The notes beneath the pieces are model-generated. The model worked only from the letters and a program-made list of their open reading frames with translations. It made no database searches and was not told the origin of the DNA. This document shows, piece after piece, positions 1 through 7,274 of a stretch of DNA of 64,000 nucleotides. Source of the stretch: Oceanidesulfovibrio marinus (GTDB lineage Bacteria; Desulfobacterota; Desulfovibrionia; Desulfovibrionales; Desulfovibrionaceae); NCBI RefSeq assembly GCF_013085545.1, contig NZ_CP039543.1, positions 496,001-560,000 on the forward strand, given 5' to 3'. A program made the position numbers and the translations under genes. Position 1 is the stretch's first letter. Each line of letters starts with the position of its first letter.

Positions 1-123
1 GCCGGCCTTTTCCGCAAGCTCCGTGAACGAGGGCAGTTGGGCCTGCGCGGTGCCGGCCATGAGCCAGACGCACGACACGAGCACCGCGAGCATGATGCTG
101 ATGCGATTCTTGTAGCGATTCAT
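1..123 (-). CDS. DegP/HtrA-type periplasmic serine protease, N-terminal fragment
   Basis: Only the first 41 codons lie in the window; the gene runs off the left edge. They encode a signal peptide with a hydrophobic core and an Ala-Gln-Ala cleavage site, followed by a mature start LPSFTELAEKAG. This closely resembles the mature N-terminus of Do-family (DegP/DegQ) proteases of Desulfovibrio. The catalytic and PDZ domains are not visible, so the family call rests on this short match. Two in-frame ATGs are available (132 and 123). The strong AAAGGAG at 139-133 directly abuts the upstream ATG but is 9 nt from the downstream one, so 123 is chosen. It lies downstream of, and in the same direction as, the response-regulator/kinase pair, which suggests a link to envelope stress. 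Confidence 0.6.
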   Translation of the reverse strand, partial: MNRYKNRISIMLAVLVSCVWLMAGTAQAQLPSFTELAEKAG

Positions 124-310
124 ACGATTCATCTCCTTTGTACTTGAAAAACTGCAGGACAGTTGTCGAGGATGCAAGGGTGAGAAATAGGCAAGCCATA
201 TTGCGTCAATATTTCCACGCGATGAATCTTCGTTAAGTTAATCCGGTAGTTGGAAGGGGCAACAAACAGTGAGCCGTTCGGTGACGCTTTTTTGAATGAG
301 CCGGTGCGGC

Positions 311-1717
311 TCAGCTCTCCTCGGGCTCCGGCGGATGCCAGCTTTTGGCCGGGGGCCTGGGGAACGAGAGTACGATGGCCAGCCCGCCCAGGGCCGAGTC
401 GGTCAGGGTGAGCACGGCCTTGTGCTGCCTTGCCACGGCCGCCACCAGGGAGAGGCCCAGGCCGCTGCCCGGCGCGGAACGGCTGGACTCCAGCCGGTAG
501 AAGCGCTCCAGCACCTTGTCGCGGAACTCGGGAGGAACGCCCGGGCCGGAGTCCTCGATGCGGCAGATGGGGCCGGCCGGCGTGGAGGTGACAGCCATGA
601 AAACGGAGCCGCCCGTGGGCGTGTACTTGATGGCGTTGTCCAACAGGTTGGAGAGCGCCTGACTGAGCAGGTGCCGGCTGCCTAGGACAAAAGCTCCTTC
701 CTCCAGGTCCGAGGTGAGCTCCAGCCCCTTTTCCTCGGCCAAGGGCAGGTAGAGCTCCACCAGATCACGCCCGGTCTTGCCAAGGTCGAAGAGGGACTGG
801 CTGTCGCGCTTGGACCCGGCCTCGGCCTGGGCAATGCGCAATAGGGCGTTGAAAGTCTGCAGGAGGTCGTCTGTCTGCTCGATGGACTGCATCACGGTCT
901 GCTCCAGCTCCTCTTTGGTGGGGTTGCCCATCAGGGAGGTCTCCAGCCGGCCGCGCAGGCGGTTGAGCGGACTGCGCAGGTCGTGGGCGACGTTGTCGCT
1001 CACCTCGCGGATGCCGCGCATGAGCCGCTCGATCTGGTCGAGCATATCGTTGACGTTCTGCACCAGACGGTCGAACTCGTCGCCTGTGCCGGAGAGCGGG
1101 ATGCGCCGGGTCAGATCGCCGCGGATGATGTCCTGGCAGGTGCGGTTGATGACGTCCAGTCGTCGCTGCACGCCCTTGGTGATGAACACGGCGCCGACCA
1201 TGCCCAGCACAAAGGTGATGGCCAGACCCCAGCCCAGGGAATCGATAATCATGGACTGGACGCGTTCCTTTTCCGAGACGTTGCGGCCCACGAGCAGGTG
1301 GAAGTTGCCGCGCAGCAGAAAGTGTTTGGCCGCGGCGGTTATCTGCTGGTGGCCGTTCTTGTCCAGGATGAAGTGGATCCAGCCCTCGTTGATGGCGCGG
1401 GCCTCGGGCCACTCCTTCAGGTTGCCGGCCAGCGGCTTGAAGTGCGAGTTGGTGAGCAGATAGAGGCTGTCGCCGGACGAGGCGGTGTTCACACGCTCGT
1501 TGATGACCTGGATGAGGCCGGCCAGGCCGAGCAGCTCGTAGCGTTCCTGTAGCCCCTGGATCTCGGCGTTGATGGTCGCCAGGGTCTGGCGCTCCATGAA
1601 GCCGGCCGTGGTCCAGTAGATGAAGCCGAGCAGCAGGAGCACGGAAAAGCCGAACAGGGCCATGTACAGGACGCCCAGCCGGAAGGTGGAAGATCGCAGC
1701 AGGTTATTCGGAATCAC
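311..1717 (-). CDS. Membrane sensor histidine kinase (HAMP-HisKA-HATPase)
   Basis: Sensor kinase of 468 residues, partner of the overlapping OmpR-type regulator. A first membrane helix at about 14-36 and a second at about 161-180 enclose a periplasmic sensor region of about 120 residues that I do not recognise. A HAMP linker (about 180-235) leads to the H-box DNVAHDLRSP with phospho-acceptor His245. The ATP-binding domain has an N-box around NLLDNAIKYTP (357-367), a G1 motif DSGPG (389-393) and a G2 motif GSGLGLS (417-423), so it appears catalytically complete. The start overlaps the end of the regulator gene by 14 nt, indicating translational coupling. The DegP-type gene follows 187 bp downstream on the same strand. 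The signal sensed is unknown. Confidence 0.93.
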   Translation of the reverse strand: MIPNNLLRSSTFRLGVLYMALFGFSVLLLLGFIYWTTAGFMERQTLATINAEIQGLQERYELLGLAGLIQVINERVNTASSGDSLYLLTNSHFKPLAGNLKEWPEARAINEGWIHFILDKNGHQQITAAAKHFLLRGNFHLLVGRNVSEKERVQSMIIDSLGWGLAITFVLGMVGAVFITKGVQRRLDVINRTCQDIIRGDLTRRIPLSGTGDEFDRLVQNVNDMLDQIERLMRGIREVSDNVAHDLRSPLNRLRGRLETSLMGNPTKEELEQTVMQSIEQTDDLLQTFNALLRIAQAEAGSKRDSQSLFDLGKTGRDLVELYLPLAEEKGLELTSDLEEGAFVLGSRHLLSQALSNLLDNAIKYTPTGGSVFMAVTSTPAGPICRIEDSGPGVPPEFRDKVLERFYRLESSRSAPGSGLGLSLVAAVARQHKAVLTLTDSALGGLAIVLSFPRPPAKSWHPPEPEES

Positions 1718-2381
1718 GGAGACTGTAGCCTACCCCGCGCACGGTTTGCAGCAGCGGTTTGTCAAAGCCCTTGTCGATCTTCTGGCGCAGCCGGGAGATG
1801 TGCACGTCGATGACGTTGGTCTGCGGGTCAAAGGCGTAGTCCCAGACGTTCTCCAGGAGCATGGTCCGCGTGACCACGTGGCCTGCGTGGCGCATGAGGT
1901 ACTCCAGCAGGGCGAACTCCTTGGGCTGCAGATCCACGGTCTGGTCGGCGCGGGTCACCTTGCGGGAGATGAGGTCCATCTCCAGATCGGCCACGCGCAG
2001 CTTGGTGACCGGCGCGGTCTCCTTGCCGCGGCGCAGCAGGGACTCCAGCCGGGCCAGAAGCTCGGCAAAGGCGTATGGTTTGGTCAGATAGTCGTCGCCA
2101 CCGGCGCGCAGGCCGCGGACGCGGTCGTCCACCTCGCCCAGGGCGCTCAGGATGAGCACAGGCGTCTTGTTTCCGGCAGAGCGCATGGTGGTCACGATGG
2201 TCAGGCCGTCCACTCCGGGCAGCATGCGGTCCACGATGATGGCGTCGTACTCCTCGCCGGCTACCTTGTAGAGACCTTCCTTGCCGTCGGCCACGTGGTC
2301 CACGTTGTAGCCGCTTTCCTTGAGCCCCTTGACCATATAGGCCGCAGCTTCCAGGTCGTCTTCGATGATGAGCAGTCGCAT
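1704..2381 (-). CDS. OmpR/PhoB-family response regulator
   Basis: DNA-binding response regulator of 225 residues. The receiver domain (about 1-115) has the acidic pocket E7-D8-D9, phospho-acceptor Asp51 in IIVDRMLP and the conserved Lys in YLTKPYAF. The C-terminal winged helix (about 128-222) has the family signature from LQPKEFALLEYL to DVHISRLRQKID and VRGVGYSL. The frame extends 39 codons further upstream, but the start at 2381 (MRLLIIEDD) is where the receiver fold begins. The gene is followed by its kinase with a 14-nt overlap. A likely target is the adjacent DegP-type gene: the 187-bp gap before it contains a short GTTAA direct repeat near 232-240. This is only suggestive, because OmpR-type regulators bind direct repeats. 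Confidence 0.94.
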   Translation of the reverse strand: MRLLIIEDDLEAAAYMVKGLKESGYNVDHVADGKEGLYKVAGEEYDAIIVDRMLPGVDGLTIVTTMRSAGNKTPVLILSALGEVDDRVRGLRAGGDDYLTKPYAFAELLARLESLLRRGKETAPVTKLRVADLEMDLISRKVTRADQTVDLQPKEFALLEYLMRHAGHVVTRTMLLENVWDYAFDPQTNVIDVHISRLRQKIDKGFDKPLLQTVRGVGYSLRDSE

Positions 2382-2573
2382 TGTCGTACCTTGCCCGTGG
2401 TTTGGTTCGGGCGCCGTCCCCGGCGCAGTTGATAATGGCGTGTCTATTCCTTGTAGCGCAGACTGGCTGTTTCTGGAAAGCCCCTTATCACATTGCATGT
2501 GTCTGCAAGGCGATTTCTCCGGCCGGGCGATTAGACCGCGGAAAACGCTGGGGCCCTGGCGGCGGGTGTTGTC

Positions 2574-3620
2574 CTACGGGCTGGCGGCGGGCTGGGAGGC
2601 GTTGGCCTGCGCCTGTGGGGAGACGGGCAGCTCCTCGAACGACAGGTAGCGGCCCAGGCGGCGCTTGCGGACATCGATGAGCTTGCCGTCCACGTCCAGC
2701 TCCACGCGAAGGGACATGGGCGGCGCGCCGTCGGGCTGGTGGTTCCGGATGATGGGAGTCATGCTGACCCAGCAGAGGTCGGCCAGCACCAGGCGCGTGG
2801 TGTCTCCGCCTTCGCGGCGGAAGATGATCGGCGTATGCGTCCGTTCCAGGAACGACTTTACCAGCGGTGATTCCGAGGAAAGCCGGTCCATGAGCGACTC
2901 CGGCGCCACCTCGTACAGCACAGGAAGCTGGTCGAGGCTGCGGTCCACCGCGCTGAACGAGCGCACGTCGTAGGCGCTCTCGCTCTTGCGGACCACTTTC
3001 CAGAAGAGCGGGGAGAGCAGGTCCGGCTGCACCTCGGCGCTCGGTCCGGCAGTGGTTTCCATTTCGGGCACGGCGAAAAGCGCCCGGTTGGCCCACTGCT
3101 TCACGCCCACGGAGCCCAGCGGATAGGCGATGAGCAGGAAGAGCGCTATCCAGCCGGTAATGAGCCCGCGGGTGCGGAAGATGATCGGCCCGAGAAAGAG
3201 CAGCAGTAAAGCGCCGAGCAGTATCGGGTCGAAGAACCACAGCGAGCCCAGGGCGATGCGGTAGTCCGTGAATGGAGCCAGCGGCTGTATGCCGGTGGAC
3301 GTGAAGGCGTTCAGATAGAGGTGCGAGAGCGCGGCCAGGAACACGGCGAGCAGGATGCCCCAGCGGGGAGCCACTCCCCGGAACGGCAGGGCAAGAAGGA
3401 AGAAGACCACGGTGACGGACAGCGTGGCGATGCCCGTGTTGCCCAGGCCGCGGTACTGGGCCAGAACGCTGCCCGGACCGGCGAGAGTCAGCAGATACGT
3501 GGCGTCCAGGGCCACGGCGGCCATCCCGCAAAGAATAGTGAGCCAAACGCCGGCAATAAGAGGGCGTCTGAAAGCGCGGCCTATGAGCAGGCCGCCGACG
3601 AGATGGGTTACCGGGTCCAT
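2574..3620 (-). CDS. YdjM-like membrane protein (annotated family: membrane-bound metal-dependent hydrolase)
   Basis: Integral membrane protein of 348 residues. It opens with MDPVTHLVGGLLIGRAF, the typical start of the DUF457/YdjM-type 'metal-dependent hydrolase' family. A conserved SHLYLNAFTSTGIQPLAPF block and FFDP follow; the His/Asp residues in these blocks are the family's presumed metal ligands. At least five hydrophobic segments fill residues 1-190, and a soluble region of about 150 residues makes up the C-terminus. The open frame begins 43 codons earlier, but the MDPVTH start fits the family and has AAGGA about 12 nt upstream. Biochemical function is not established for this family, and nothing nearby suggests a specific job. 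A second, shorter member of the same family is at 19514-19963. Confidence 0.75.
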   Translation of the reverse strand: MDPVTHLVGGLLIGRAFRRPLIAGVWLTILCGMAAVALDATYLLTLAGPGSVLAQYRGLGNTGIATLSVTVVFFLLALPFRGVAPRWGILLAVFLAALSHLYLNAFTSTGIQPLAPFTDYRIALGSLWFFDPILLGALLLLFLGPIIFRTRGLITGWIALFLLIAYPLGSVGVKQWANRALFAVPEMETTAGPSAEVQPDLLSPLFWKVVRKSESAYDVRSFSAVDRSLDQLPVLYEVAPESLMDRLSSESPLVKSFLERTHTPIIFRREGGDTTRLVLADLCWVSMTPIIRNHQPDGAPPMSLRVELDVDGKLIDVRKRRLGRYLSFEELPVSPQAQANASQPAASP

Positions 3621-3849
3621 TGAGGAGATTTCCTTGCGCAGTCCGAGCGGTGGTTCGTGCGGAGCAGCCCGGCCCGTCTGGCGAATCTGTATGTAACAAG
3701 ACCCTCTGGGGGTGTCCACAGCCCGCGCCGTACATGAAGGAGATTTCACAGGAACGACAAGGCGGCCTTTCCGAGAGCCCGGAAGGTGAAGGGGCGCCGG
3801 GAATCCGACGTTGCGGAAAACAGGGGGATTGCGGGTTATGGCCTGGAGA

Positions 3850-5001
3850 TCACTTCTTCGGCTGACGGCAGGGAAGCTTCACCTGGATGTGCGTGCCGTC
3901 CTCCTCGGAGGTCTTGTATGAGATGGAGCCGCCGTGCGCCTCGGTGATGAGCCTGGCGCTGTATGCGCCGAGGCCCAGCCCCTCGGGCTTTCCGCTGGTA
4001 GAGTACCGCTGGAAGAAGCGCGGCCGGATGTCCTGTGGGATGGCGCCCAGGTTGTGCACGTCCAGCTCGCAGAAGGTCTCGTTCCGGTTCAGCCGCACCG
4101 TAATGGTGGAGCCTTCCGGAGCGGCCTCCAGCGCGTTCTTCACCAAATTCATCAGCATGGTCTCGATGTGGCGCTCCTCGCCCTCGAACTCGCAGCGCTC
4201 GGCGTCCTTTTCCGGGCCGTCCACCACGACCTCGAAGCGCAGCCGCTTCTCCTCGTATGCGGGCAGCATGGAGCGGCCCACGCTCCGGGCCAAAGCGGCC
4301 ATGTCAAAGGGCTCGAACCGCGGCTGGTAGTCCCTCTGCTCCATCTTGAAGAGGTCCAGGGACGTGTTGATCATCTCCAGCACCTGCGCGCCCTTGTCAT
4401 GGATGTCCTGGAGCATCTCGGCCTCCTCGCCCTCCAGCGTCAGGCGCTTGTTCAGGAGCCGGGCGGCCGCAACGATGGAGAGCAGCGGGCTCTTCATGTC
4501 GTGCCGCGTCATGCGGGCGACATCGTCGCGCAGCTTCTCCAGCTCCTTCTTCTCCGAGATGTCGGTCACAAACCCGTCGTAGAAGATGATGGAGCCGTCC
4601 GTGGCGGTCACGGTGCGGATGGAGTGGGTCGTCCAGAGCAGGGAGCCGTCCTTGCGCTGGAGCTGGACCTCGTAGTTGTGGATTACGCCCTCGCGCTGCA
4701 GCGTGCCCAGGGCGTCCTGCAGCTCCTCCTCGCGCAGCTGGAGCCGCTCCGTCACATAGGTGACGTTGGCCAGGAACTGCTCCGGCGACTCGAAGCCATA
4801 CAGGAACGCGAGCTGCGGGTTTACATTGAGGAAGCGGCGCTCGCCATCGCACTGGAAGATGCCCAGCGGCGCGTTGACGTACAGGTCGCGGTAGCGGATG
4901 CACTCCTGGCAGGAAGGCGCGTCGCCCTCCTGCTCCATGCTTACTGGACAGATCGAGCAGAAGCCTTCGACGGCTGATGGTGGCGGCGTGTGTTCTGGCA
5001 T
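3850..5001 (-). CDS. PAS-domain sensor histidine kinase with cysteine-rich N-terminus
   Basis: Soluble kinase of 383 residues with no obvious membrane helix, so it probably senses a cytoplasmic signal. The N-terminal 35 residues hold two CxxC pairs (C15/C18 and C31/C34), a possible zinc or Fe-S site. A PAS domain follows (about 35-150; NAPLGIFQCDGERRFLNVN, then a PAC-like end VTDISEKKELEKL). The H-box is RMTRHDMKSPLLSI with His167. The ATPase domain has an N-box at NLVKNALEAAPEG (Asn289) and a G-box GLGLGAYSARLI. No cognate receiver lies next to it, so it is an orphan kinase here. The ATG has no good Shine-Dalgarno sequence, but a promoter sits about 35 bp upstream. Confidence 0.88.
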   Translation of the reverse strand: MPEHTPPPSAVEGFCSICPVSMEQEGDAPSCQECIRYRDLYVNAPLGIFQCDGERRFLNVNPQLAFLYGFESPEQFLANVTYVTERLQLREEELQDALGTLQREGVIHNYEVQLQRKDGSLLWTTHSIRTVTATDGSIIFYDGFVTDISEKKELEKLRDDVARMTRHDMKSPLLSIVAAARLLNKRLTLEGEEAEMLQDIHDKGAQVLEMINTSLDLFKMEQRDYQPRFEPFDMAALARSVGRSMLPAYEEKRLRFEVVVDGPEKDAERCEFEGEERHIETMLMNLVKNALEAAPEGSTITVRLNRNETFCELDVHNLGAIPQDIRPRFFQRYSTSGKPEGLGLGAYSARLITEAHGGSISYKTSEEDGTHIQVKLPCRQPKK

Positions 5002-5036
5002 GGAGTGTCAGGGCAACAAGGTGAGTTGTATGGTCT

Positions 5037-5065
5037 AGAATACGTGCCTTACGCGGTTGTTGCAA
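5037..5065 (-). promoter_or_regulatory. Predicted sigma-70 promoter of the PAS kinase gene
   Basis: On the minus strand, TTGCAA (5065-5060) is separated by 17 bp from TATTCT (5042-5037). It would give a leader of roughly 30 nt for the kinase gene starting at 5001. Prediction from consensus only. Confidence 0.45.
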
Positions 5066-5170
5066 GGATGAATAAAAAATAGGCGGCAACGTTTCCTCCT
5101 CGCTCCGACGGCCGGGGCCGGTGACAATTCCAGAAAAACCACAAACCGGCAACCTGATCGAGGAGGAAAT

Positions 5171-5611
5171 GTGGATACGAAACGGGAACGGATTCTCGCC
5201 CGCGTCACGGCGGAGCTGGAGCGGCTGGGCTGGGTGCGCAGCGTCCTGCGCCGCACCCTGGAGACGCCGCGCGAGGCTGGCGACATCGCGGGCGGGTCGC
5301 AGCTGCCCCTGGCGGCGGTGACGGGCTCGCTGCCTATGTTTCAAGGCTCCCTGGCCGGCAACCAGGCCCTCAGCGTCAGCGAGATGGAGATCGCCGTGCA
5401 TGTCTACGGCATGGAGCGCGACCGACCGGACAGCGTGCTTTCCGAGTACGCCGCAGCCGTGCGCCGAATCATGACCGCAGACCCCACCCAGGGCGGCCTG
5501 TCCCTCTGGACCAATCCCCTGGAACGGCAACGCGCCGACATGCTGCCGCCGTACTTCGGCTTCTCTATGGCCTTTGCCGTGGGCTTTGTCCACGACGCTG
5601 CCGGCCAGTAG
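5171..5611 (+). CDS. Phage tail-like protein (possible tail terminator/completion), orphan
   Basis: Protein of 146 residues starting at GTG with AGGAGG 4 nt upstream. It has no signal peptide or membrane segment. The arrangement (N-terminal helix, central 'VTGSLPMFQG' segment, predicted beta strands ending in FAVGFVHD) recalls small tail-completion or minor tail proteins that sit next to tail genes in phages, but I cannot assign a family with confidence. The main support is its neighbour 36 nt downstream, which looks phage-derived. Both are on the plus strand between long minus-strand genes, with no capsid, portal, tail-tube or integrase genes nearby. They therefore look like a leftover or domesticated fragment of a tail module. 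Confidence 0.45.
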   Translation: MDTKRERILARVTAELERLGWVRSVLRRTLETPREAGDIAGGSQLPLAAVTGSLPMFQGSLAGNQALSVSEMEIAVHVYGMERDRPDSVLSEYAAAVRRIMTADPTQGGLSLWTNPLERQRADMLPPYFGFSMAFAVGFVHDAAGQ

Positions 5612-5647
5612 CCGCGGCATTCATCCACACCACAAAGGAGCTGACCC

Positions 5648-6037
5648 ATGTCCATACTTCTGGACGGTCTGGACCTGTCCGGCCTGCGCGTCGCATCCAC
5701 CTGGGACGGCGAAACAGCCGCCCCGCCCACCATTGCCGAGACCTCCCTGGACGGCTCGGAAATTGTCTGGGAAGGCCCGGCAGGCCTGGAGCGAATCACC
5801 CTGGCCGGCGGCGACGCCCACGGCTGGATCACCCGAACCACCCTGGACCGGCTGGCCGCCATGGCCGCCGCTCCAGGCGGCGTCTACCCCCTGACCATCG
5901 ACGGCCGTGCGCTGTCCGTGCGCTTTCGTAACGAAGATCCCCCGGCTCTCTCGGCTACGCCTGTTGAACCGGCCTCGGCCGCAGGCCCCGACGCCCCCTT
6001 CCGCAACGTGCGTATCTCGCTCGTGGTCGTGGGATAG
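5648..6037 (+). CDS. Phage tail-region protein-like, orphan
   Basis: Protein of 129 residues with AAAGGAG 7 nt before the ATG. The block ERITLAGGDAHGWITRTTLD, followed by a short LxAMAAAPGGVYPLTIDGR segment and VRFRNEDPPALSATPVEP, matches a layout I know from small conserved proteins in siphophage tail regions. These typically read G-[IL]-T-L-x-G-G-x-x-x-[AG]-W-[IV]-T-R, then an LTIxGRxFxVxFR strand. Function in those phages is uncertain (tail hub or tail tip). It probably forms an operon with the 5171 gene. The reading frame is intact, so recent decay is not evident. A large palindrome follows the stop by 9 nt and may terminate transcription. Confidence 0.5.
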   Translation: MSILLDGLDLSGLRVASTWDGETAAPPTIAETSLDGSEIVWEGPAGLERITLAGGDAHGWITRTTLDRLAAMAAAPGGVYPLTIDGRALSVRFRNEDPPALSATPVEPASAAGPDAPFRNVRISLVVVG

Positions 6038-6045
6038 AAAAAGAT

Positions 6046-6084
6046 GCGAGAGGGAACCCCTTTGCAAAGGGTTTTCCCTCTCGC
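6046..6084. repeat. Intergenic palindrome / terminator-like hairpin
   Basis: Inverted repeat with arms starting GCGAGAGGGAA and ending TTCCCTCTCGC around a central CCTTTGCAAAGG core. It could fold into a stem of about 18 bp. There is no clean T-run immediately after it, so a role as a dispersed palindromic element or bidirectional terminator between convergent genes is as likely as classical termination. Confidence 0.6.
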
Positions 6085-6191
6085 GCTCTCCCTTCCTAAA
6101 CTTTTCAATTAGGGCGCTTTTGCAAGTTCTTTGGCATGAATGAACGCCATGGATTTTAAAAAGCCCAGTGGAAAGTCTTTGGAAAGGGGGC

Positions 6192-6231
6192 GTGGGGGAA
6201 GAACCTTTCTACCAGAAAGGTTTGCCCCCAC
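6192..6231. repeat. Second intergenic palindrome
   Basis: Inverted repeat GTGGGGGAAGAACCTTTCT / AGAAAGGTTTGCCCCCAC with a 3-nt loop. It lies 107 bp after the first palindrome and 20 bp before the end of the convergent gene. GGGGGAAGAACCTTTC-type palindromes are in my recollection common between genes in Desulfovibrio, but I cannot count copies in this genome from one window. Confidence 0.6.
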
Positions 6232-6251
6232 ATTCATCCGTGTATTTCTCT

Positions 6252-6671
6252 TTATTTCTGCGACCGCCGGCCGGTCCAGACGGCGGCGAGGCCGAGGACG
6301 AGGAAGCCGGTATCCCGCGTGAGGTACCAGGCCATGGACTCGGCTCCGGCCTCGGGAGTGGTGACGAAGCAGCCGCAGTTGACGTCGATGCCGCGGACGG
6401 CGTTGACGGCCAGGGCGGCGAGGAAGACGAGGAAGAGGAGGTTGGCCAGGAGCAGGGCGCCGCTGGCCCAGCGGTTGAGCAGCAGGAGGATGCCGAGGGT
6501 AAGCTCCAGCCACGGCAGCCAGACCGCGGCCGGGTTGACCAGGACGTCGGGCACAAGCCGGTAGGCGCGGATAATCTGGGCGAACTGGTCCGGATGGAGG
6601 ATCTTGTCCCAGCAGGCGGCAAGGAAGATGCCGGCCAGGATGACGGTAAGGACGCGGTAGACGGCGTACAT
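6252..6671 (-). CDS. MauE/DoxX-like four-helix membrane protein
   Basis: Integral membrane protein of 139 residues with four predicted membrane helices. The motif VNCGCFVTTP falls before the last helix; a CxC in this place is typical of MauE-like proteins, which are linked to disulfide or periplasmic protein maturation. The longer open frame upstream is ignored because MYAVYRVLTV is the natural first helix and starts 17 nt after the stop of the rhodanese gene. The two genes are evidently one transcription unit (rhodanese, then this gene). Family members often sit next to thioredoxin-like or rhodanese partners, so this one may exchange thiol or persulfide equivalents across the membrane. That role is inferred. 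Confidence 0.75.
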   Translation of the reverse strand: MYAVYRVLTVILAGIFLAACWDKILHPDQFAQIIRAYRLVPDVLVNPAAVWLPWLELTLGILLLLNRWASGALLLANLLFLVFLAALAVNAVRGIDVNCGCFVTTPEAGAESMAWYLTRDTGFLVLGLAAVWTGRRSQK

Positions 6672-6688
6672 GGTCGGAGCGGGCCGGA

Positions 6689-7177
6689 TTATTCCGTGGG
6701 GGCCGGGCCTTGCTCGGTGGGCAGGCCCTCGTTGTTCCACAGGGTCCAGCCGTTCTCCAGCACGTAGACGTTGGCGTAGCCGGCGCTGCGCAGCTTGTCC
6801 GCCAGCTTTGTGCTCAGCTCGCACAGCGCGCCGTCGCAGTAGGCGATGAGATTCTGCGCCTTGTCCAGCCGGGGGCGGTATAGCTCCAGGGCGTAGTCGA
6901 ACTCGTCCGGCGAAAAGGGCAGGGCGTTCTGGATGTGGCCGTTCTCGTACTCCCAGTCGGAGCGGGCGTCCAGGAACAGGGCGCGGCCGGACATGGAAAG
7001 CACGAGGGCGTCCTTGAGCGCGATGGTGCCGTTGGCGTCGGAGACCTGGACCACGCTCTCCTTGGCCTGGAGAACGGGCAGACCGCCCGGCCGCAGGACG
7101 TTGACGGTGAACGCGACGGCGGCGGAGAGGACAAGGATGAAAACGGCCTGACGCAGGGCGGTGCGGAATCTATGCAT
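6689..7177 (-). CDS. Exported/membrane-anchored single-domain rhodanese
   Basis: Protein of 162 residues with an N-terminal signal or anchor helix (about 8-28) and one rhodanese domain (about 50-155). The domain has the CH2A-type LFLDARSDWEYENGHIQNA segment and an active-site loop YCDGALC. Cys114 is the expected persulfide-carrying residue and Cys119 a second cysteine in the loop. The protein should act in the periplasm, moving sulfane sulfur between carriers. It is followed 17 nt later by the MauE-like gene and preceded on the same strand by a CoA-disulfide-reductase-type flavoprotein. Together they suggest persulfide metabolism, reasonable for an organism exposed to sulfide. Confidence 0.85.
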   Translation of the reverse strand: MHRFRTALRQAVFILVLSAAVAFTVNVLRPGGLPVLQAKESVVQVSDANGTIALKDALVLSMSGRALFLDARSDWEYENGHIQNALPFSPDEFDYALELYRPRLDKAQNLIAYCDGALCELSTKLADKLRSAGYANVYVLENGWTLWNNEGLPTEQGPAPTE

Positions 7178-7274
7178 AGGGCAATAGCCTCATGGGGTTA
7201 TGGAGTGGAATAGGGGCTGGTGTACCCCATGTACGGCAGCCGTCAAGCCTTTGCCTGGATGTGCGGGGCAGGAT

